Notes under the pieces: model-generated
Told to the model about the DNA's origin: nothing
Databases searched by the model: none
What the model saw: the letters and a program-made list of their open reading frames with translations, nothing else
Part shown: positions 1-11,719 of the stretch, in pieces
Layout: the number at the start of each line of letters is the position of its first letter
Position numbering within the stretch: the first letter of the stretch is position 1
Program-made: the position numbers and the translations under genes
Assembly (NCBI GenBank): GCA_029582155.1
Contig: CM055895.1
Coordinates: 44,159,578-44,223,577 of the forward strand
From: Panopea generosa
Taxonomy: Eukaryota; Mollusca; Bivalvia; Adapedonta; Hiatellidae
Length of the DNA: 64,000 nt
Direction: 5' to 3'

Positions 1-918
1 GCGACACTTTCAACAATTTATCAGTTATATATTTCAGCAGTATTCCAAGAGCTGCCACAGTAGTCTCATTGACATTTGTTGTTGTATAGTGTTTAGCGAC
101 ACTTTCAACAATTTTTCACTAATATATATCGCAGCAGTATTCCAAGCACTGCAACAGTAGTCTCATTGTAATTTGTAGTTGTATAGTGTTTAACGACATT
201 TTCAACAATTTATCAGTTATATATCGCAGCAGTGTTCCAAGCGCTGCCACAGTAGTATCATTGTTTTATGTTGTTGTATAGTGTTTAGCGACACTTTCAA
301 CAATTTTTCACTAATATATATCGCAGCAATATTCCAAGCACTGCCACAGTAGTCTCATTGTCATTTGTTGTTGTATGGTATTTAGTGACACTTTCAACAA
401 TTTTTCACTTATCTATCGCAGCAGTATTCCAAGCGCTGCCACAGTAGTCTCATTGTCATTTTTTGTTGTATAGTGTTTAGCGACACTTTCAATAATTTTT
501 CACTAATATATATCTCAACAATATTCCAAGCTCTGCCACAGTAGTTTCATTGTCATTTGTTGTTTTATAGTGTTTAGCGACACTTTCAACAATTTATCAG
601 TTATATATCGCAGCAGTATTACAAGCGCTGCCACAGTAGTCTCATTGTCATTTGTTGTTGTATGAAATTTAGCGACACTTTCAACAATTTATCAGTTATA
701 TATTGCAGCAGTAATCCAAGAGCTGCCACAGTAGTCTCATTGTCATTTGTTGTTGTATAGTGTTTAACGACATTTTCAACAATTTATCAGTTATATATCG
801 CAGCAGTGTTCCAAGCGCTGCCACAGTAGTCTCATTGTCATTTGTTGTTTTATAGTGTTTAACGACACTTTCAACAATTTTTCACTAATAAATATCGCAA
901 CAGTATTCCAAGCGCTGC
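1..918. repeat. 95-bp tandem array, cut by the window edge
   Basis: About 9.7 head-to-tail copies of a 95-97 bp unit. Each unit contains 'gcgacactttcaacaa', then 'cagcagtattccaag', then 'gctgccacagtagtctcatt'. Unit starts fall near 1, 96, 193 and 288, and so on. Copies differ by scattered substitutions and small indels, so the array is moderately old. It runs directly into a reverse-orientation SINE at 919. A single diverged unit precedes the sister copy of that SINE at 45385-45435. Confidence 0.9.
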
Positions 919-1112
919 CGCAGACACATGGTACGATACCCCACCCGGTCAAATTATACCCACACTGGCTAATTATCCTCTAAATGCTGAGTGCCAAGAG
1001 AGGAAAGATCTAGTACCATTTTCAACCAAGATGACCCGGCTAGGAATCGAACCCACAACATTCCACATGCAAGGCGAATGCTCAACCTCCCGGACCACAG
1101 CTGCATGTTGCC
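919..1112 (-). repeat. tRNA-derived SINE, family A, minus strand
   Basis: The sequence from 'cagacacatggtacgatacc' to 'gaatgctcaacctcccgg' matches 45436-45645 along its length. Read on the minus strand it starts with a tRNA-like head: an A-box-like stretch around 'gagcattcgcc' and a B-box 'gtgggttcgattcc'. A body with 'agatctttcctctcttggc' follows. Two matching copies in one window, both with pol III box remnants, support a SINE rather than a tRNA gene. Confidence 0.75.
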
Positions 1113-1250
1113 ATTTGTCTCTCATCGCTGATTTAAGATTGAAATTTATCAGTTATTTGCAGAGATGGATGTAATCAATTTCTGGGTCACAGGAAAGAGT
1201 GGTTAGTCATCGATGACACTAAAATGACACTAAATAACCAAACAAAGGAC
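1113..1250 (+). repeat. SINE family B, body only, plus strand
   Basis: The stretch 'tctctcatcgctgatttaag...atcagttatttgcagagatgg...ctaaaatgacactaaataa' follows the body and tail of the full-length element at 55215-55592. The tRNA head is missing, probably replaced or truncated by the adjoining family A copy. Confidence 0.7.
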
Positions 1251-2759
1251 ACTTTAAATACTGTTATCATTTTGTTATAAAGTTCTGCAAATTAATGAAA
1301 GTATTTTGAGGATAAGTACAACACGTCATTTTTATGTGACCAGTGAAACATGTTTGTTCGAAATTCCTTAAAAAAAATGTGGAATATCATGGTTGTATTA
1401 TTGTAATACTATCAAGTCTAATAACGATTCAATGATATATTAAGGAACTAGACCTAACAGGGTGATCAGAAATACTAACATTGTGTCTTTGACTGAAAGC
1501 TTACAAAAAAGCAATGTAACTTGTAATTTTAATTATTTATTTTTACACATGACTGCAAACATTACAGGAAACAAATACAGCTGTCAATGAATACAATCTA
1601 CATTATTTACAAACAGTTATAATACATGCAAAGTCAATCATGTTTAACACCACATTTGGTGTTTACAAGATTATTAATCAGACTATAAATGGTTAAAAGT
1701 TGACTGTTTCACTTTTATTTTTTTTTCATTAAGAAATCAATATAATTTCCAAAAAGGTACAAAATAAGATGTCAATTCCAATAAAGTTTACATGTGTTTG
1801 TAGCCTTTCAAGTTGATGTCGTGCACGAAATGGTTTTATTGATTAATGATAACTTTATCAGTCATTTATTAAAAGAATTGATTTCAGAAAAGATGTTTAA
1901 AGTAATAGTTGATAGTCAGGTGAGCGATAGACAAAAAACAATCACAAAAGCTCACTTGAACTTTGACTCATATGATCTAACAAAATGTCAAATAAGTTTT
2001 TAGTCTCTAAACTGATTAACCATTCACATCCATTTTATGGATTAAGCCTATGAATGTCTTATAGATGACGAAAATGAGAATTATCCATTTCCCCATTTCT
2101 CTTGAATACTCAGGACAAACAGATGTAGGAGGTAAAAAATACAAAAGGCTCCAGAGGGTCTGAGGACACTCTTCTTACTCATAGTGGCCATAACACTTTT
2201 TTAAATTTCACAATATTTACCGCCTTTGGGGGAAAAAAAACTTAATTGCTTTGAAAAGAAAATACTTTAAATTCCCATACCATTCATCTGTAAAAGAATA
2301 TAGTCCCATGTACAGAACCCTTATACAACCCAGCCCAATAATTTGTCAGAATTTCAAATTTTAAAAATCATTTTTTTTGTACACATGGATGCAAAATGAA
2401 AATAATCAGTTTTCCCTATTCTATTCCCATGTAAATTTAGCCCCTAAATTCTTATCTGCAATCAAACCCCTACACATAGGGATAATTTATGCCAAATATG
2501 AACAAATATAACATATCAGTTCTTAAGAAAATGATCTTTGTAATTCCCAATTTTTACCCTTTTGGGGCCCTTCCTGACCCCTTAGGACAGTGGAACCCAG
2601 TCATTTTTACAAATCTGAACCTCTTTCATCAAACAACGCATCTTTGTAGATATAGGCAAAATAATTTCCATGTAAAAAAAAATATTATTATAATGATATG
2701 TGTCCCCTAATTGAACCCTCGGGACGGGGTCATTTTAAACACTAGGGACACCATTTGAA
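1251..2759. other. AT-rich DNA, no gene recognised
   Basis: No open frame with recognisable domains. From about 2060 the text resembles a degenerate dispersed repeat, with phrases such as 'ttttggggcccttcctgacccc' related to 4016 and to the 290-bp repeats at 23780-24404. Short open frames at 1794-2003 and 2489-2710 look like chance. Confidence 0.5.
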
Positions 2760-3056
2760 CTAATCCAAGTAAACAATAGTTGGTTATCATTACTACATAA
2801 ACATTTTTAAAAACCGTCGGGCCGTTCATGATAGGTAGATTTTTTAAGTTTTAAACTATTTTTAGTAACGGCGGCCATTTTGAATTACAGATCGAAAAAA
2901 GGAGGCTAATGTATAGTCTCCTATAAAATAGAAATATCCATGAAAAGTTTCAGTTTAAATGGTTTAAGTGGTTTCAGAGAAAGTGCTGCTAACAGACGAC
3001 AGACGACGGACAACGCGCCATTGCATAAGCACTTCTGGCCTTTGGCCAGTAGAACT
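2760..3056. repeat. dispersed repeat ending in a cacgacggac-type block
   Basis: Contains 'cggcggccattttgaatt', 'aaaagtttcagtttaaatgg' and an ending 'cagacgacagacgacggac' followed by 'gcgccattgcataagc' and 'ctggcctttggccagtag'. This wording, with a terminal GGCC hairpin, is familiar from interspersed repeats of bivalve genomes (recall from established knowledge, not searched). No coding potential. Confidence 0.5.
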
Positions 3057-3456
3057 TTAAACCGTAGTTCTCTTTTTCTTCATTTTTTCAGGGCTTTTAA
3101 TTGCAGTGATTTATAGTTTCCTATCACGTGTTAAATAGTCAGTATTAAAGAAATCAACTCTGAAAATTTGATGCTAATACCAGATTTCTGGGCAATTCTG
3201 TGTCATTTCGGAATTGTTGGTTTGAACTGCACTATGGGTGAATAGTTGACATATTATTACTCTGAAAATTGATAGGTGTCACATGATCGTTGAATTTTAA
3301 AAAAAAAAAACCTTGTCGATGTATATGTTTTCCTTTATAAATGCATATGTTGAACCAGTGAAGAATTTGAACATAGACACATGCTGCAGGTTTTGCTTTT
3401 TCACCTAGATCTCGACATAAATGTTACTATGGGAAATGTAATAGTGGTGTGAAACG
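3057..3456 (+). repeat. 400-bp dispersed repeat, copy 1
   Basis: Aligns by eye along its whole length with 35990-36395 in the same orientation. Shared landmarks are 'gaaaatttgatgc', 'caattctgtgtcatttc', 'tagttgacatattattactc', 'ttgaaccagtgaagaattt' and 'tatgggaaatgtaatagtgg'. The copies differ by many substitutions. There is no coding potential and the ends are not sharply defined. Confidence 0.8.
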
Positions 3457-3925
3457 TCTCCAGTCAAACAAGGACCATACTTTGAAAAATAAATTAGGCA
3501 AAAGTTATCCCACTTTCATTTCACAACCACAAATTACACCTTACATAAAAATTCAAATCAAATACATTGAGTGTTTGGTAAGATATGGACTTGATGGTAC
3601 TTGCATGCAAAATTTTAACCAGAATGTCTACGTCAAACAAGGGCCATAATTTGCATTATATATTGCACGAGTTATCCAACTTGGTTATTGTAGTTGGTGT
3701 GGTGACTGGGAAGTATTTTGTGATGTTTAAATCAGATGCATTGACTGAGTGGTGAGATATGATTTTGTTGGTACTTGCACTCAAAATTTTAACTAGAATT
3801 TCTGACCCTGACAAAGGCCATTAGTTGCATTATATTCAAGCAAGAGTTATCTAACCTAGTTATAATAATAAGCCTGAGAAGTCTTGTGTGAAGTTTTCAT
3901 CAAATACATTGACTGATATTCATAG
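3457..3925 (+). repeat. 172-bp tandem repeat, about 2.7 copies
   Basis: The landmark 'aagg(g/a)ccat' recurs at about 3470, 3640 and 3813, each time followed by an AT-rich stretch and 'gagttatc' then 'cattgag/ctg'. 'Gggccataatt'-type phrases recur in mollusc repetitive DNA (established knowledge). The short open frame at 3449-3649 lies within it and is not treated as a gene. Confidence 0.55.
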
Positions 3926-4675
3926 GGATCATTTAAACAAAATATGAACATATTTGACTCATCATTTTTTGAGATGTTTAAACTCTCTTAATTTTGAATA
4001 ATTTCAATCTTTTATGGGCCCCTGCTGACAACTTAGGAATATCAAATACCCTTTAAAGGACCCAGTCCTAACTGTTATTACAAAACAAGGATCAAGACAA
4101 TAATATAATCAAATTAATATTTAAAATATTAGAAAAACAACAATAATCCAGACATCAAGATATTTGAAGTACTTCCTAAATTATGAGAAAAATAAAAAAT
4201 TCTGTTTTTCCCATAAGTATATCTATGTAAAAATTCAAATTAAGATTTATACCAAATATAAACAAATTTGTGTTTTAAGTCCTTGAGAAGATTGATTAAA
4301 GTTTTTATTCTAAAATGAAAGTCCATGTAAATATCAAAGCATAACATTGCACTATAACTAGATGAGAACTTCTTATCTAATCTGTAAAACAGTATCAATT
4401 CTGAAATATGAACTGTTTGGCAGAGCTCCAGTATATTTGATATTCCTTTCCTTGCACTTTCGAAGCACCACAAAATGAATCTTCGTCTTGTCAAACCTTC
4501 ATGAACATGCACCTTGGTTATCCAAATATGGCCGAACTTCTGAGCTGTGTAGATAGATATGATAAAAATTAGATATTTAAAGAACTGAACTTTGCTTTGG
4601 AATATTTTTTCTAATCCTGTATACAGTCTCAATAACTAGGTAAATTCCCTCAACATATGATCAGTTAACCTAATA

Positions 4676-4748
4676 CATTTTTTCGGGGATTCAAACTCAG
4701 CATTCTTAGATTCATAGTCAGATGCTCAACCAATTGAACTAAACACTC
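4676..4748 (-). repeat. tRNA-like SINE head, minus strand
   Basis: Read on the minus strand, an A-box-like 'ttggttgagcatctgacta' is followed by a B-box-like 'gagtttgaatcccc'. The anticodon arm does not fold as a real tRNA and the B box departs from consensus, so a SINE fragment is the better call. Confidence 0.55.
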
Positions 4749-4847
4749 TTACCTATTTTTTTTAATGGGGTTTAATGCCATTTTCTGAAAATGGCAGATA
4801 GTATATATGGCATATTCAGTTTTATTAAGGAAAGATGACCTTAGAAT

Positions 4848-5002
4848 GAATCTGAACCATTTCTCCTTCCGCAAGTAACTGGCAAACTTTCTTACATAAA
4901 AGTTTTGGGACCAAGCTATGATTAAACCCATGACCTCGGCAATGGAAGGTAAGTAGTATTAGACAACAGCACCTTAAATCACTCTATCACTGAGGACTTC
5001 GC
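4848..5002 (-). repeat. SINE family D, minus strand
   Basis: Shares 'ccgcaagtaactggcaaactttc', 'aaagttttgg' and a tRNA-like head near 4925-4995 with the copies at 8150-8312 and 50540-50700. All three lie in the same orientation. Confidence 0.7.
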
Positions 5003-5067
5003 CTGCACTTTTTGAATGTAGAAGTTAACAGTAAAAAAATGAATGCCACTACATGAATGTTGATATT

Positions 5068-5345
5068 GACTGTTTTAGCGTCATTTTTATGACATCGAGG
5101 GTTTACAGACGAATGAGGAAATAAGCAATAGTTAATAGTGTTAATTAAGTTATTTATTATTATTTGTTTACTTAAGAAAACTAACTGGCTTAGTGTTAAA
5201 CATCATTTGACTGACAGTTTATATCACTCTTAGCCTGGAAACGACGAAAACTGGGATGAATGATGTTTGAACGCCTTGTACCTTAACAACGATCTCTGTT
5301 ACAAGCAGCTAAACACTCTATCCACTGCCCTATCGCCCCGCTTCA
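5068..5345 (-). repeat. SINE family B, minus strand, disrupted
   Basis: The left end, 'ttttagcgtcatttttatgacatcgaggg', is the reverse complement of the 3' end of the full copy at 55215-55592. The right end read in reverse, 'gggcagtggatagagtg' with a degraded B box around 'gcgttcaaac', is a tRNA-like head. The middle is rearranged or replaced. Confidence 0.6.
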
Positions 5346-6705
5346 TTCTGATATAACATGATATTAAAAATACAGATTTTTTATATATACAAGGCGTTTT
5401 CCAGAAGTAAGTGGAAAAATCTCCTATTATGAACATGACATGTCTGATATATTTTGAGATTTATATTATATTTATTCTAACTGCAAACTGTATGCAAAGT
5501 ATGAAGAAAACATGTATTCAAATAAAACAGTAACATGTATTTCAAACATGTCATGCAAGCCTATCTGCCGCAGGTCAGATTTACGTTACGTCGTAATATT
5601 TCTACAAGAAATTGTCCTACTCTTACTCGTCGTCATTCATACTCTTTTAGCAATTGGGGAAGACTGCGACCACTCTCAATATGCTATTTATTCTTTATTT
5701 TCATGTGCACTGTATTGTAACTTACACTTAGTTCGCAGCATAGTTCAATAATTGTATTACAGCAATCCTTATTGAAGCACTTTTTACCATGTTGAAGTGA
5801 ATTTGCTTGGTTTTGACACAGGACGCCACACCTGCTATCATCCATTATTGTTTCTCATTCCTCACTGTACAATTTGTGTCATTTGTCATTTGTGTCATTT
5901 GTAGACTACTATGCATATCTATCATCTGTTCAGTGTTTTGCTAATATTGACACAAACTGTATTGCTGCTCGTTGTTTCACCTTTTTTCACCAGATGTACT
6001 ATTTGTATATAAATGAGTCTATCTTTTCAATACAAGTTAATGTAAACTTCTAACACCTGCGCGCAATACTGGGATGACACTGTGATGCAGACATTGATGA
6101 TGTGCCCTCAATAATATATGGTTCACTGCAAGTGTTGCAGGAAAAGGATTGTTATTTTTCACATGTTTAACTGTCGAATTGTCCAACATTTCGAGCTGCG
6201 GCACTGATCCTGTAAGTATGTTGCTATGGATACTATAACATTATTACTGACAGAAGAAATATACTTAAACGATGTATATCGATGACAAATACACCAATAC
6301 TTAAGTTGTGAAAAATACAGCTATTTACTTGCATAAATATGGATTTTATTAAATTTGTCCATGGACTTCTGGATAATCCTTCGTATACTGTATAACATAT
6401 GTAAGCCATATAGAAATATATATTATCACATAATTTATAGTGCAGGATTGTGATAAAAACATGATATCTTTTTAAATTAATCAAGTGTAATATCACTTCA
6501 GTTTCATCGTTCAGTGTTTTCTGTATAACTCGGTTCTCATACGTAAAATGCCGAACTACATATTGATTTGTCATGATAAAATTACGTTATTTTGTGATGT
6601 TACGTCATACGACAAATATGCCAGACTTTTTCTCGTTCTTAATAGACATGATATGTCAAATTTAAATAAAAGATAAATGATTCCGAGTTATGAGATAAAA
6701 ATAAT
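5346..6705. other. AT-rich DNA, no gene recognised
   Basis: Contains short chance open frames (5512-5751, 6233-6574) without recognisable domains. No repeat structure stands out apart from 'gtgtcatttgt' repeated locally near 5876-5900. Confidence 0.5.
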
Positions 6706-6835
6706 CTTACATTAGTGCTCGTTCATTATCAAATTCATTAAACTTGTTGGCAGAACTGATTTGATGTCCAGCAGAGCATAGCTTGATATAGTTTGCCAAC
6801 TTGTTTAATAAATTCAATAGTTGTTCTTTAATTCT
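6706..6835. repeat. inverted-repeat element related to 38612-38736
   Basis: The left arm 'cttacattagtgctcgttcatt...aacttgttggc' and the right arm 'gccaacttgtttaataaattc' are imperfect inverted repeats around a loop of about 45 nt. The left arm matches the arm of the hairpin element at 38612-38736 in sequence and order, so both are copies of one short foldback or MITE-like family. The distal right arm here is degraded. Confidence 0.6.
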
Positions 6836-7068
6836 CTCATAAATACAATCTGCATGTGCAATGTAGAACTGATAAGTGACTGTCTATGATATAAACTGTT
6901 GAACTATCACATATGATATGGCTTCACAAGTTCATTATGTTCAATTTACCTTAAACTAAAGAACAGACCGGTAAGTATGTAATATCTAAGAAAACAATGC
7001 ATAAAGAAAGACTTTAGATTTAAATGAAATAATAAAATATTCCATTTAAATTAAAGTATAATTCATAC

Positions 7069-7186
7069 CTGTAATAGTACTGGTTTAAACAACAACCGTA
7101 TAAGACACAACTGTGGTGGCTGGCTCCTTTCTTATCAATGACACTGGGGTTTCTCAATACCATAATGTAGTGGCAAGTTGGACAAC
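7069..7186 (-). CDS. candidate internal exon, Cys-rich, unrecognised
   Basis: On the minus strand a good acceptor ('ttatgttttcattcag') precedes, and a good donor (acag|gtatga) follows, a 118-nt segment open in only one frame. It encodes 38 codons plus partial codons at both ends (phases 1 and 2). The peptide starts CPTCHYIMVL and later has HHSC and a GCC pair, so it has five or more cysteines. CPxC suggests metal binding or disulfides, but I do not recognise the family. The next exons were not found nearby. Open frame and splice sites are seen directly. That it is a real exon is inference, and a chance match is possible. Confidence 0.35.
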
Positions 7187-7189
7187 CTG

Positions 7190-8149
7190 AATGAAAACAT
7201 AAACATGCTTAATATATATGATCATGGTTACAGAATCAAATATTAATTACAGATTTAAGAGTGATTATATCAGGGTTTTTTGAAACTTTAAAATTAACAA
7301 AAACATTTTTTTCCAATATACAATGCCAATGAATATATGCTCACTGACCCCGTATCGCCAATACAATATCTCTATAAACATGCCAAAATGATCCATAAAA
7401 AAGGGCTTTCCCAACATTGGCACGCTTCTAGGTTAGACTGAAATAGTTCTCCTACTAAAATGGCATTTTGTGAAACTATTCGGTTTATATTAATTTTGTA
7501 AATGATTATGAGATGGTTTCTATAAAGCGTTTAATCCTGGCACACTCCCTTTAAATGACAAATGCCATACTTACAATATTTCTTAAAAACTATTTGTTTG
7601 CTTTGTTTCTTCCTACTCACTCAAAATTGCAGCTACCCAAACTTTTTTTATCGAGTTTTTTTCATGGAGTTTTTGTTTTCATGATTTCTGTCTATTTTTG
7701 TTTGAAATGATTATGAAGATTTTTTTAATGAGGTTTAACACTATTTACAACATTTTCAGGTTATATATGGCATAATCTGCAGGGGCGTAGAATGATTGAA
7801 AATGATGTGTTGGCACAGTTTTAGTGGGGTTCGGGGAATGTTCCCCCGTAAAGTAATTTCAGCCTGACTGTTGTAAATGCGTTTTGGCGTATATATGCTT
7901 ATGTTTTTAGGTGCCTTGTTATCATTAATATTAACAGTGAATTTACTGTTTTATAACCATATAAATGTAATGTTTTAAGGTATGTTCACTATAATAAAGG
8001 GTTAAATGAAGTAGCCTTGGGTCCAATTTTTATTGCACTTTTGGCATTTTTATTTTTTTGATTTCTCAGAAAAAAGGTGTAGACACGTGCCTACAGTGCC
8101 TATAGGAAGCTACGCTCCTGATCTAGTTTATTTGGTGGAGGAAGATCTC
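7190..8149. other. AT-rich DNA, no gene recognised
   Basis: No coding signal or clear repeat. A poorly conserved tract at 7700-7850 ('gaggtttaacactatttacaac', 'gcaggggcgtagaatga') may be old repeat material. Confidence 0.45.
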
Positions 8150-8312
8150 AGAATACATATGAGTAGAACTACTGTCCTTCCACGAGTCACTGGCAAACTT
8201 TCTCGTATAAAGTTTTGGACCGAGCAGGACTTGAACCTGTGATCTTAGCGGTGAGTAGTAAGTGATCTTGAGATGACGCCTCAGATCACTCAGCCACGGA
8301 GGATGTGTATTA
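8150..8312 (-). repeat. SINE family D, minus strand
   Basis: Landmarks 'gtcactggcaaactttctcg', 'aaagttttggaccgagcagg' and 'cttgaacctgtgatc' are shared with 4848-5002 and 50540-50700. The tRNA-like head is at the right end. The minus strand reads 'ccgtggctgagtgatctgag' (A-box region) and 'acaggttcaagtcc' (a good B box). Confidence 0.75.
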
Positions 8313-8427
8313 TACAAAATCAAAAATGTCAAAAAAAATGAATAGCTACCTACCTACCCACATGAAAAATACTGGATCAGAGCACAGCAAACAAACATTT
8401 TAAGGATTGACCCATCCGTTGTACGCC

Positions 8428-8545
8428 ACCTGGCTTAGCAGCTAATCAATCTCAAAACCATGTACCTCTCACTGCTGAGGTTGTGGGTTCGAGCCAAGCT
8501 CGGTCAAAATATGTATATGTGAGACAGTATGTCGGTTATTTGCAA
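8428..8545 (+). repeat. SINE with tRNA-like head, plus strand
   Basis: 'cacctggcttagcagctaat' and 'tgtgggttcgagccaagctc' give A-box and B-box remnants in the order and spacing of pol III promoters. Related to 50425-50520, which has 'ccatgggttcgaatctcgg' in the same position. Confidence 0.65.
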
Positions 8546-8744
8546 ATTTGTGGGAAAATGCAGTCTTTCCCTTTAACAGAAAATTGAATTGTCAATAAAT
8601 GCATTATTCATTGTAAAAATGCCCACTTTAATAAAGTAATCATAGAAAGTCTATTTTCAATCTGATTTAACATAAAAGTATAAATATTGCACATAAAACG
8701 ATTGCATCAGGTGAACAAATAAATTGTGTTGATCCGTTTGCTTT

Positions 8745-8935
8745 CTGGGTGGCTGTCAAAACTTTATTAAAAAAGAACAGTGGACGTTTGTTTTGTAGAT
8801 AGTGTTGTCTGCTCACACAAGAGAATGCAAGTTTGATCCCCAGCTCGACCCAATGCCTCTTAAAAATCATCACTCGGTACAGGTTCTACCCAGAAAGCTG
8901 ACTTGAGACTGGTTCTTATATGCAATAACTTGAAA
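8745..8935 (+). repeat. SINE family G, plus strand
   Basis: B-box-like 'gcaagtttgatccccagctc' is followed by a body with 'agctgacttgagactggttc'. The same body ('aagttgactcaagagcagttc') occurs at 18828-18962. The head is degraded. Confidence 0.6.
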
Positions 8936-9429
8936 AAAATGTTACATGGTTTTCAAGTAGTACACATTTCTCCATATCACAACAGTTAAGGGTTTGTTTT
9001 GTATATATCAAATTGTACCTCTTCAAAGGCTGTCCTCATTGTCCCTGGTAAATCGCCTGTATTATTTGCCATGAAGCAGGAATTCTGTCACATTTTGTCA
9101 GAATACCGGTAGCCTTTGCCCACCTTGGATTAAGAGCATTAATGTCAGCTGGCCAAGATGTTGGAATGTTTTTGAGTCGTATAGACCAATATCAATGCGA
9201 AAAGATTTATTTTGTTTGGGACCTAGTGAGATAAAATATAAATAAAAACTTATGAATTATCCACAATACATAGCCATATGTTATGAGTTCATAACAAACA
9301 TTTTAAAAATTATAATGCTCAATTATCCTGGCTTCTGTTTCACCAAAAGTTTAGGGTAAATTCAGCAGTCTTATTCGATAAGAGGGTAGACATAGCCAGA
9401 TTAAATTAGATGTTGATGGACAGTTTTCT
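8936..9429. other. non-coding, one dispersed-repeat fragment
   Basis: At about 9331 'ctggcttctgtttc' matches the terminal inverted repeat of the candidate MITE at 63318-63779, so a fragment of that family may start here. The stretch 9020-9190 has an unusually mixed composition but no open frame across it. Confidence 0.4.
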
Positions 9430-9700
9430 TCATATATGTAACAAGACAGGAATATATTCAGCTAATCTGGGACTTGAAACCTTTCGCTGACAAGGCAAAT
9501 GCTTAGCTGACTGAGTTAGTGGGACAGCATACATGCGCTCCAACAAATCATAATTTTCCCTGAATTTCCATTCAGTCCAGAGAATTATGTGAATAGTTCG
9601 AAGAATACAATAAGTAACAGTCTCACATTGGGCGACAATGTAACAGAACGAAATAACAAAAATTTAAATGCAGCCAGTCCAAATGAGCTGGCTGACATAA
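9430..9700 (-). repeat. SINE family E, two fragments, minus strand
   Basis: 9430-9545 carries a reversed tRNA-like head ('gggacttgaaacctttcgc' as B box, 'gctgactgagttag' as A box). 9600-9700 carries a reversed body ('agtctcacattgggcgac', 'gcagccagtcc'). Both match the plus-strand copy at 21940-22090. Confidence 0.65.
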
Positions 9701-9884
9701 ATTGTTAAGTAACGTTACACACTGTGACAGTTTATTCTACCACGAATTTGAATTTCAAATGGCGGATGAATTACATGTGTGCCTATTCAGATTTTGTGTT
9801 GTTCACCCAAGTCCGCCCCCTCTAGACTGAAACCCTGAATTCGCCCATGATTTCCATACAGAAAATCATATGAATGTGTCTTGG

Positions 9885-10085
9885 AACATAATATGTAAGA
9901 CTTGTAAGTCACAGTCCCACGTTGGGTGCCAACAAGGAACTATATATCTATACAAGTCCATGGTACCAAGCCAATGTAACATGACGAGAAAAATATGTAG
10001 CCAGTCTGGAACTTTAACCTGTGACCATTTGTTGACAGAGTGAATACTCTGGAAACTGAGATAGCCATACGCCTGGCATACATTT
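9885..10085 (-). repeat. SINE family E, minus strand, nearly complete
   Basis: Body 'cacagtcccacgttgggtgcc', joint 'tgtagccagtctggaac', reversed B box 'ggaactttaacctg' and reversed A box 'tggaaactgagatagcc' appear in the same order as in 21940-22090 read in reverse. Confidence 0.7.
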
Positions 10086-10468
10086 CTCTCCTTTGATGTT
10101 TCATAAACGCTGTGACATATAATTATTCGACCTGTTGTTCATTGTTTTGGGTGACAACAGATAAAAAACGGTAAAATAAACTCTTTAAAACACCTTGGAT
10201 GTTTGTTTGAATAGATCTATGGTGCGTGATATTGTCACATGAATATTCGAGAATGTTTTCAATGGAATGAGAATGTTTTCTATGGAAAACAACACACAGA
10301 ACTCGTATGTTGGGAGACTCGAGAGAAAAAAAGTGAAACGAAAAGAAAAACAGGAAAGAAACAATGTAATGCCATACGAACAGAATGAAGCACGATGGCG
10401 TACCTTGTATGAGAGCTAGTTGTAGTCTGTCCCAACTTTTTTTGCAGAACACGCCGTCCTTGTATAAA

Positions 10469-10504
<36 letters not shown>

Positions 10505-11719
10505 ATTTAAAAATTATTATGTCACTTTCTTGTTTCCATTTGTGCTCAATATCTGTCATGGTGACCTGTCAAATTTCAGCGTCTGCCAAAATGAACACAT
10601 TTCACACGGTTCGTTAAATGTACACATATCTTTAATTTGGCATAAATTATACTAATTATGTTTATGGTAATATGAAACGGAAAGTATTCAATACCGACAA
10701 CCATTGCATCCTCAACACATTATTTACTGACAACTCACCGAATCAGAATCATTTCATCGTCGCCATGTTGGTTAAAAAAGTTGATTTTCTAAATTAAATG
10801 CCGGACAAACTCCGGTCATCCCGCAAAAAGGTTCCCGGCTAGAACAGAAAACATAGTCAGAAACATAGCTGCGTTCTTAGGTCGTGGCATTCCTACTATA
10901 ATCGCTATTCCTGTTTTCATTGTACCTCAATAAATAGTAAAACCGTTAATTTTTAAAAAAAAAGTGCGGGCGTATATGTAGGGCTTCTGAAATATTAGTA
11001 TTGTATACGGATGTCATTATAATTTTCGCTCCGAATGCTGTCTACAACTGCGATATATTGGAACTTAAAATAAACACTGTGAAAACCGTGGTAATTATTA
11101 TATGACACGTTGTAATGTTTTTGTTCACTTAAATTATAGTAGGGTGAATAGGTGAAATAATACACAATCCAATTTCTAGTTTGCTTTCCTTTTATATACA
11201 ATAATCTTTATCAACTTTGACAATTGGAAAACCAATATTTATTTATCTATTTCGGTATAACCAGACAAAATTATTAATTAAGTTATTCGCAATCAAAGTA
11301 AATTGAGCACACATGTATAATTTGTCTCCTCGGAGATTTGATATCTATAACCACTGTGGATAACCACATTTTTTTATCTCACTTCTAATATGACTTCTCC
11401 CTTCCTAAATCTCTCAAAACTAACTCTCCCGAATTGAAGTCAAAACATATATATATAACATATATTTTGACTAATTAACTTGTCTGATAAAATACAGATT
11501 ATTTTAAATACCAATCATTGTTATAACAAAAGGTGCTAAAATCGAAAGCCCTTGATTTACTAGTTCAGAAAATACAACAAAAATCATGAGAATGAACATA
11601 ATAACGCACATTTTAAGAAAAGATATTTGGAATTGATCACCTTATTACAAAAGCTTCGGAAATAAATTTACTTAAAATTAGAAGTTCTCTTTTATTTGTA
11701 GATTGCAATACAGTTATTT
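10086..11719. other. no gene recognised; (CA)n tract inside
   Basis: 10470-10502 is an uninterrupted CA microsatellite of 16 units. The 125-codon open frame on the minus strand at 10123-10500 begins inside this tract and has no recognisable domain. The rest is AT-rich single-copy-looking sequence. Confidence 0.5.
10470..10502. repeat. (CA)16 microsatellite
   Basis: Uninterrupted CA dinucleotide run, seen directly. A perfect run of this length suggests an allele-length-variable locus. Confidence 0.95.

Noticed and set aside
1..918. A CRISPR array
   Set aside because: The whole 95-bp unit is repeated with no unique spacers, and the genome is clearly metazoan.
4240..4632. 130-codon minus-strand frame as a gene
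   Set aside because: No recognisable domain, biased AT-rich composition, lies between repeats; the better-composed part around 4440-4520 may be old repeat sequence.
8150..8312. A functional tRNA gene on the minus strand
   Set aside because: Same reason: a body shared with two other copies continues from the tRNA-like part.
10123..10500. 125-codon minus-strand frame as a gene
   Set aside because: It begins in the CA microsatellite (Cys-Val run), has no domain and no splice context.
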